This document shows, piece after piece, positions 59,473 to 64,000 of a stretch of DNA of 64,000 nt. This DNA comes from Acidobacteriaceae bacterium. GTDB taxonomy: Bacteria > Acidobacteriota > Terriglobia > Terriglobales > Acidobacteriaceae. How positions within the stretch are numbered: the stretch's first letter is position 1; each line of letters opens with the position of its first letter. The notes below the pieces were generated by a model. The model searched no databases, was not told the DNA's origin, and saw only the letters and a list, made by a program, of their open reading frames with translations. The stretch lies in the NCBI GenBank assembly GCA_003134995.1, contig PLDC01000017.1, forward strand, positions 170,283-234,282, written 5' to 3'. Position numbers and translations under genes: made by a program.

Positions 59473-60390
59473 TCACACAGCTTCGAGCGGCTTGCTGACA
59501 AACTCCGCGTAGCGCCGCAGTTCGTCGATCGAAGATTCGGCCAGCAGAGAGAAGGGAATCGCGCGGCAACCGGCAGGCAGTTCTTTGGCGGTGACCGAAT
59601 CGCACACCACTGCGGCCGTCTGTTTTAGCCCGCGCTGCCAGTTCGGTTGGCTCGCGTCGCGTAACACGAGGCTGTCAGGATGGAAGCCCGCGGCATGCAA
59701 CATGGTGCGCGCTAGTTTCAGAAAATCCGGCCACCGGGATGCAACGCCTACTAAAGCGCCGGAAGGCGCCGGCAGCCATTGCCCCAACGACGATGTAACC
59801 GAGCGATAGCTGAGTGTCAGAAGTTCGGTTCCTGCCGGCAGGGCTGGCCGCACCGTCGCGACCCGGTTCGCAAGCGCGATGGGGATGCTGCCTTCCAGCA
59901 TCTTCGCAAGATCGTCTAACCCGCAACTCATGACCGGAAGAGTTACTGCCTGCTGCATCTCCGCGGCCACAATTCGTCGGAGCTCTTCGTTAGGCTCAAT
60001 CAGCAGAAAGTGGTCGGGTGGTTGCAACTCGAGCCACTGGCGCAGACGCGCGCGCAAGATCGGCAGCGACACGCCTTGTTTCCGCGCCGATCGAAACAGG
60101 CCGGCAATCATCTGATCGAGCGCGAACGTCTGCGATAGAGGTGCGTCCGGCTTGTTCGCCCGGACAAAAACGCCGCTCCCGCGCCGGTACTCAACCCAGC
60201 GCTCGCGCGCCAATTGCCGGTAGCCCGCGCTGACCGTGTTGGGATGCAGATGAAAGCGCCGCGCCAACTCCCGCGTGCTCGGCAAGCGTTGGCCGGGAGC
60301 GAGATCGTCCCCGAGAATGCCGAGAACAACTTGCGTCACAAGCTGTTCGCGAATGCTGACCTCGCTCCCGCGCGCAAACCAAAGCTGCAT
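59473..60390 (-). CDS. GntR-family transcriptional regulator
   Basis: The 305-residue regulator has an N-terminal winged helix (about 8-78; IREQLVTQVVLGILGDDLAPGQRLPSTRELARRFHLHPNTVSAGYRQLARE) and a C-terminal part without the aminotransferase domain of MocR or the FCD domain. The C-terminal part appears alpha/beta (LPILRARLRQWLELQ, VMSCGLDDLAKML) and may bind a ligand. It is upstream of the two secreted proteins on the same strand with 84 bp between. Regulation of them is possible but not shown. Confidence 0.85.
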   Translation of the reverse strand: MQLWFARGSEVSIREQLVTQVVLGILGDDLAPGQRLPSTRELARRFHLHPNTVSAGYRQLARERWVEYRRGSGVFVRANKPDAPLSQTFALDQMIAGLFRSARKQGVSLPILRARLRQWLELQPPDHFLLIEPNEELRRIVAAEMQQAVTLPVMSCGLDDLAKMLEGSIPIALANRVATVRPALPAGTELLTLSYRSVTSSLGQWLPAPSGALVGVASRWPDFLKLARTMLHAAGFHPDSLVLRDASQPNWQRGLKQTAAVVCDSVTAKELPAGCRAIPFSLLAESSIDELRRYAEFVSKPLEAV

Positions 60391-60560
60391 GGCCGACTAT
60401 CTTACGGCTAATGAAGGAAACATGCTTGAGGTTGCCCGGTGCCAGTGCCGAACCCCGGCCGAAAAGGCTATTGACTCGGAGGTCAACCCGAGATATTGTG
60501 GCCCTCACCAAACGTGCGGGGGGCCCGTTTTGGTGATCGCAGGCGCTCGGGGGTTGGACT

Positions 60561-62552
60561 GTGCCGCTTCGTCGAGGATTCTCTGTCAGTACATTTGCCC
60601 TTTTCCTGGTTCTCGCTGCCGCTGAACTTTTTCCGTCCACTGCCAGCGCTGGCATTGGCTTTCAGCCAGTCTCTCCGGACGAATTGAAGATGACCAGCGA
60701 GCCACTCGCTCCCGGCGCGCCGGCCATCATCCTATACCGCCAGGTCGACCGCGACGACAACGGGCGCACTTCTCATGAGGATGATTACATCCGCATCAAG
60801 ATCCTCACCGAGGAAGGGCGCAAGTATGCCAACGTGGAGATCCCATCCTACGAAGGAGGCACCGAGGTTCCGAAGGTGCGCGGTCGCACCATCCGGCCGG
60901 ACGGTTCGATCGCTGAGTTCGATGGAAAAGTCCTTGAACAAGAGGTTGAAGGCCCGCGGTTTGAGAGTCAAAGTGAAGACGTTAACACTCCCGGACGCGC
61001 AACCCGGCAGCATCCTCGAATATTTCTACACCGTGGATTATGCGGAAGGTTTCGTCTTCGAATCCCATTGGATTCTGAACGATGAACTGTTCACGCGGAG
61101 CGCCCGGTTTTCGCTGAAGCCCTACCGGCACCCGGGTAGCAGCTTAGCAGTGCGCTGGAGTTGGGAGAACCTGCCAACGGGTGCCTTCCCTCCCAAGACA
61201 GAGGGCTTCGACCATGCCCTGCAGATGGAGGTAAAGAATATTCCCGGCTTTCAGACGGAGGACTATATGCCTCCCGCGGATGAACTGAAAGCACGCATCG
61301 ATTTTCATTACGACAGCTTGATCATGGGAGGCGACGAGAAGAGCTATTGGAAGAGCATTGGGAAGGAATGGAATAGTTATCTGGAGAAGTTCGTCGACAA
61401 ACGCAGGGCTATGGAGGAAGCGGTCGCGCAAATCGTCGTTCCGAACGATTCGCCGGAAGTAAAGCTGCGGAAGATTTATGCGCGAGTGCAACAAATCCGC
61501 AATACTTCGTTCGAGCTGCGCAAGACCGAACAGGAACAGAAGCGTGAGAAGGAGAAAACGGACGAAAACGTCGAGGACGTGTGGAAGCGAGGATATGGAG
61601 ACGGTGTGCAACTGACATGGCTCTATCTCGCTCTAGTCCGGGCCGCCGGTTTTGAAGCCTATGGATGCTGGGTTTCGGATCGCCGCAACTACTTTTTTGA
61701 TCCGGCAACGATGCAAAGTAGAAAGCTCGACTCCAATGTTGTGCTGGTCAAACTTAACGGCAAGGATTTGTACTTCGATCCCGGCGGGGCGTTTACACCT
61801 TTTGGCATGCTCACCTGGTCCGAGACTGGGGTCAGAGGTTTGCGCCTGGATAAAGATGGCGGCGCCTGGATACAGACTACACTTCCGGAGAGCTCGGAAT
61901 CTCGGATCCAGCGCGTGGGAAAGTTCAAGCTGTCTGAAACCGGAGACCTCGAGGGAACCGTGACCGTTACTCATACGGGCTTGGAGGCGATGTATTACCG
62001 CCTTGACCTACGCCATGAAGACGACGTGGCGCGCAAGAAGTTCCTGGAGGAGCGCGTGAGATCGCAGATTCCCGCCGCTACCGAGGCAGATTTGACCAAC
62101 AAACCGGACTGGAGCAGTTCGGAAACGCCGTTGGTGGCCGAATTTGCGGTCAAGATTCCCGGATGGGCTTCGAACGCAGGCAAGCGTGCTTTGATCCCGG
62201 CGGGAGTCTTTACTGAGGCGGAGAAGCGCATCTTCGAGCACGCGGAGCGCGTGCACCCAATCTACTTTGAGTATCCGCACGAGAAGTTTGACGACATAAC
62301 CGTTGAGCTGCCATCCGGTTGGAAGGTCGGCAGCATTCCCCCGGCGCAGGACCAGGACAAGGGAGTGGTGGCCTACAACCTTACCGTGGAAAACGGCAAA
62401 GATTCGGTGCACCTGACGCGCAAGGTAAAAGTGAATTTTCTGTTATTGGAATCCAAATATACCCAGCGCTGCGAGCTTTTTTTCAGGGAGTGAGAACCGC
62501 AGATGAACAACAAATTGTTTTGCAACCGGGCGCATCGACCGCGGCTAACTAA
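60561..62552 (+). pseudogene. DUF3857/transglutaminase-like protein, frameshifted twice
   Basis: Homology runs through three frames. The first (open 60561-61085) carries the signal peptide and DUF3857 start (YRQVDRDDNGRTSHEDDYIRIKIL). Near 60945 it shifts to the second (open 60775-62493), which holds the rest of DUF3857 and a transglutaminase-like domain (VWKRGYGDGVQLTWLYLALVRAAGFEAY). Near 62460 one base seems lost, and the tail (YPALRAFFQGVRTADEQQIVLQPG) is in a third frame ending at 62552. The catalytic Cys of the second paralogue (GDC) is Gly here (GDG). The intact paralogue begins inside the tail at 62503. Decay or sequence errors are both possible. Confidence 0.75.
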
Positions 62553-64000
62553 TTGGCTGCTGCTGTTGGCTTGCGGCGCGGCAAGCCTTTTCGCTTGTGC
62601 TCCGCAGGCTTTTGCAGGTGATGCTCCGCAGTGGATGCATGCCCTCGTTAACGCTCCGACGACCGCTTACGACGAGAAGACCAATGCTGTGTTGCTGTAT
62701 TCCGAGCGTGACGTTTCGATGATTTCGGCGGACAAGATGATCGTTCGTGTCCGCGAGGTCTATAAGATTCTTCGGCCGGAGGGCCGCGAGCGGGGGATGG
62801 CGCTTGTTTCATTCAACCCCCAAAAAAAAATCAAGAGCATGCAGGGTTGGTGCATTCCCGCGCAAGGAAAAGACTACGAGGTGAAGGAGAAAGATGCGGT
62901 CGATATGTCGCCGAACACCGAGGGTGGCGAGCTGATCACGGATACGAAATACAAGATACTGCATATACCCGCCTCCGAGATCGGAAACATCGTCGGCTAT
63001 GAGTACGAGATCGAGGAACAGCCGATTTTCCTGCAAGATATCTGGGATTTTCAAGGAGTCGACCCGGTCAGGGAGGCGCACTATTCGCTCCTTCTCCCGT
63101 CGGGATGGGAGTTCAAGAGTTCGTGGATCAACCATGCCGAGGCGAAACCCACTCACGCTGGCGGCAATTCGTGGGAATGGAGCGTTAGCGACGTGAAGGC
63201 TATCCGATCGGAGCCCCGTATGCCCCCACGGGAGGGAATTCAGGGCGAGATGATTCTCTCTTTCTACAGTTCGGATGCGCCAGCCAACAATGCCAATGCC
63301 AACTGGAACGCGATGGGGAAATGGTACACAAGTCTCGTAGGTAAGAGAGTGGATGCATCGCCGGAGATCAAGCAAGAGGTGGCGACGCTGACTGGGTCGA
63401 AAATCACGCCCTTGCAAAAAATGCAGGCGATCGCCGTTTTTGTGCAGCACGACATTCGCTACGTGGCAATCTCCTTGGGTATTGGCGGAGTTCAACCTCA
63501 TGCTGCGCCTGAGGTATTCTCGCATCGGTATGGAGACTGCAAGGACAAGGCGACCTTAGTGCGGTCCATGTTGCGCGAGATTGGCGTGGATTCTTACTAT
63601 GTGGTGATCAATGACAGACGCGGCGTGGTAACCAAGGACATGCCCGCACACAGCGGTTTTAATCACGTGATCACGGCAATCAAGCTGCCGGACGGAGTGG
63701 ACGACCCATCCTTGGTTGCGACCGTGCAACATCCGCAACTGGGCCGGCTTCTTTTCTTCGATCCGACCAATCATCTGATTCCATTTGGCCAGCTTCCAGG
63801 TTATGAACAAGCTAGCTACGCCTTGCTGGTCGAGCCTGACGGCGGGGAATTAATTCAGATGCCTCAGGAACCGCCGTCCATGAATAGCATCCGTCGAACC
63901 GCGAAACTGACCCTTAGTCCTGCTGGCGGGCTTACAGGCGATGTGGAAGAGACGCGAATGGGTTTCCGCGCTGCGTCGGAGAGATGGCGCTTGCACAACG
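62503..64000 (+). CDS. DUF3857/transglutaminase-like secreted protein (3' end outside window)
   Basis: The frame is open for 499 codons from ATG 62503 off the right edge. A signal peptide covers about residues 1-36 (LLLLACGAASLFACAPQAFA). A DUF3857 domain follows, with YSERDVSMISADKMIVRVREVYKIL and EYEIEEQPIFLQDIWDFQ. The transglutaminase core has the likely Cys in RYGDCKDKATLVRSML, His in SGFNHVITAIKL and Asp in LLFFDPTNHLIPFGQ, a complete triad. The start overlaps the tail of the frameshifted paralogue. Proteins of this type are found in many Acidobacteriota and Bacteroidota; what they cross-link or cut is unknown. Confidence 0.87.
   Translation, partial: MNNKLFCNRAHRPRLTNWLLLLACGAASLFACAPQAFAGDAPQWMHALVNAPTTAYDEKTNAVLLYSERDVSMISADKMIVRVREVYKILRPEGRERGMALVSFNPQKKIKSMQGWCIPAQGKDYEVKEKDAVDMSPNTEGGELITDTKYKILHIPASEIGNIVGYEYEIEEQPIFLQDIWDFQGVDPVREAHYSLLLPSGWEFKSSWINHAEAKPTHAGGNSWEWSVSDVKAIRSEPRMPPREGIQGEMILSFYSSDAPANNANANWNAMGKWYTSLVGKRVDASPEIKQEVATLTGSKITPLQKMQAIAVFVQHDIRYVAISLGIGGVQPHAAPEVFSHRYGDCKDKATLVRSMLREIGVDSYYVVINDRRGVVTKDMPAHSGFNHVITAIKLPDGVDDPSLVATVQHPQLGRLLFFDPTNHLIPFGQLPGYEQASYALLVEPDGGELIQMPQEPPSMNSIRRTAKLTLSPAGGLTGDVEETRMGFRAASERWRLHN

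Overview
The window looks like a chromosomal segment of an Acidobacteriota soil bacterium (Terriglobia / Koribacter-Sulfotelmatobacter type). This is inferred from gene content and not from a marker-gene comparison. The signs are a giant propeller-type two-component sensor, a Ser/Thr kinase with a CadC-like module and TPRs behind an ECF sigma remnant, DUF3857/transglutaminase proteins, PEP-CTERM proteins, TadE/TadG proteins and GC-rich hairpin repeats. No phage, CRISPR array, rRNA or intact transposase was seen.

Layout. 1-6.7 kb: two secreted alpha/beta (epoxide-type) hydrolases, then a NarL-type response regulator and its 1039-residue sensor kinase. A nested dyad between the hydrolase and the regulator is a candidate operator. 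A recombination scar lies behind the kinase. 6.7-11.5 kb: MBL hydrolase, zinc-ribbon protein, an Nmad3 nucleotide-modification protein, an SDR and a secreted Ala/Pro-rich protein. 11.5-28.5 kb, mostly minus strand: Fis-type regulator, CvpA, PurC, Smc, HicBA, KimA-like transporter, M20 dipeptidase, ThiO-like oxidase, a split DUF421 gene, a secreted lactonase, PolX and a cold-shock protein. 28.6-36.8 kb: Nudix, DUF2520, GT87, RibA, TonB-like protein, tRNA-Ala(CGC), GTP-PEPCK and an ice-binding-like protein.

36.8-39.3 kb is an accessory pocket. It holds two ~130-bp hairpin repeats, a 155-bp multi-hairpin element closed by a perfect 15-bp inverted repeat, a TfoX-like gene with a truncated second copy, a HigBA-like pair and an AT-rich stretch. 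39.3-49.3 kb: MFS transporter, PLP aminotransferase, glyoxalase-fold protein, Ser/Thr kinase, DUF3592- and DUF4105-like membrane proteins and malate synthase. 49.5-57.9 kb is an envelope block: two PEP-CTERM proteins, an AMIN/secretin-like protein, a small tad cluster (prepilin peptidase, two TadE, one TadG) and a CtpA protease. 58-64 kb: two secreted hypothetical proteins, a GntR regulator, a twice-frameshifted DUF3857 gene and an intact but window-truncated paralogue.

Metabolically, PEPCK plus malate synthase indicate growth on C2 or fatty substrates through the glyoxylate shunt and gluconeogenesis, although no isocitrate lyase is present here. Several genes are decaying: a tlpA fragment, an ECF sigma fragment, DUF421, DUF3857 and the TfoX-like fragment. 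No multi-gene defence or biosynthetic system that is clearly new was found. The best candidates for new biology are the 155-bp multi-hairpin element with its neighbouring hairpin repeats, the orphan Nmad3 gene, and the dyad at 2367-2401.
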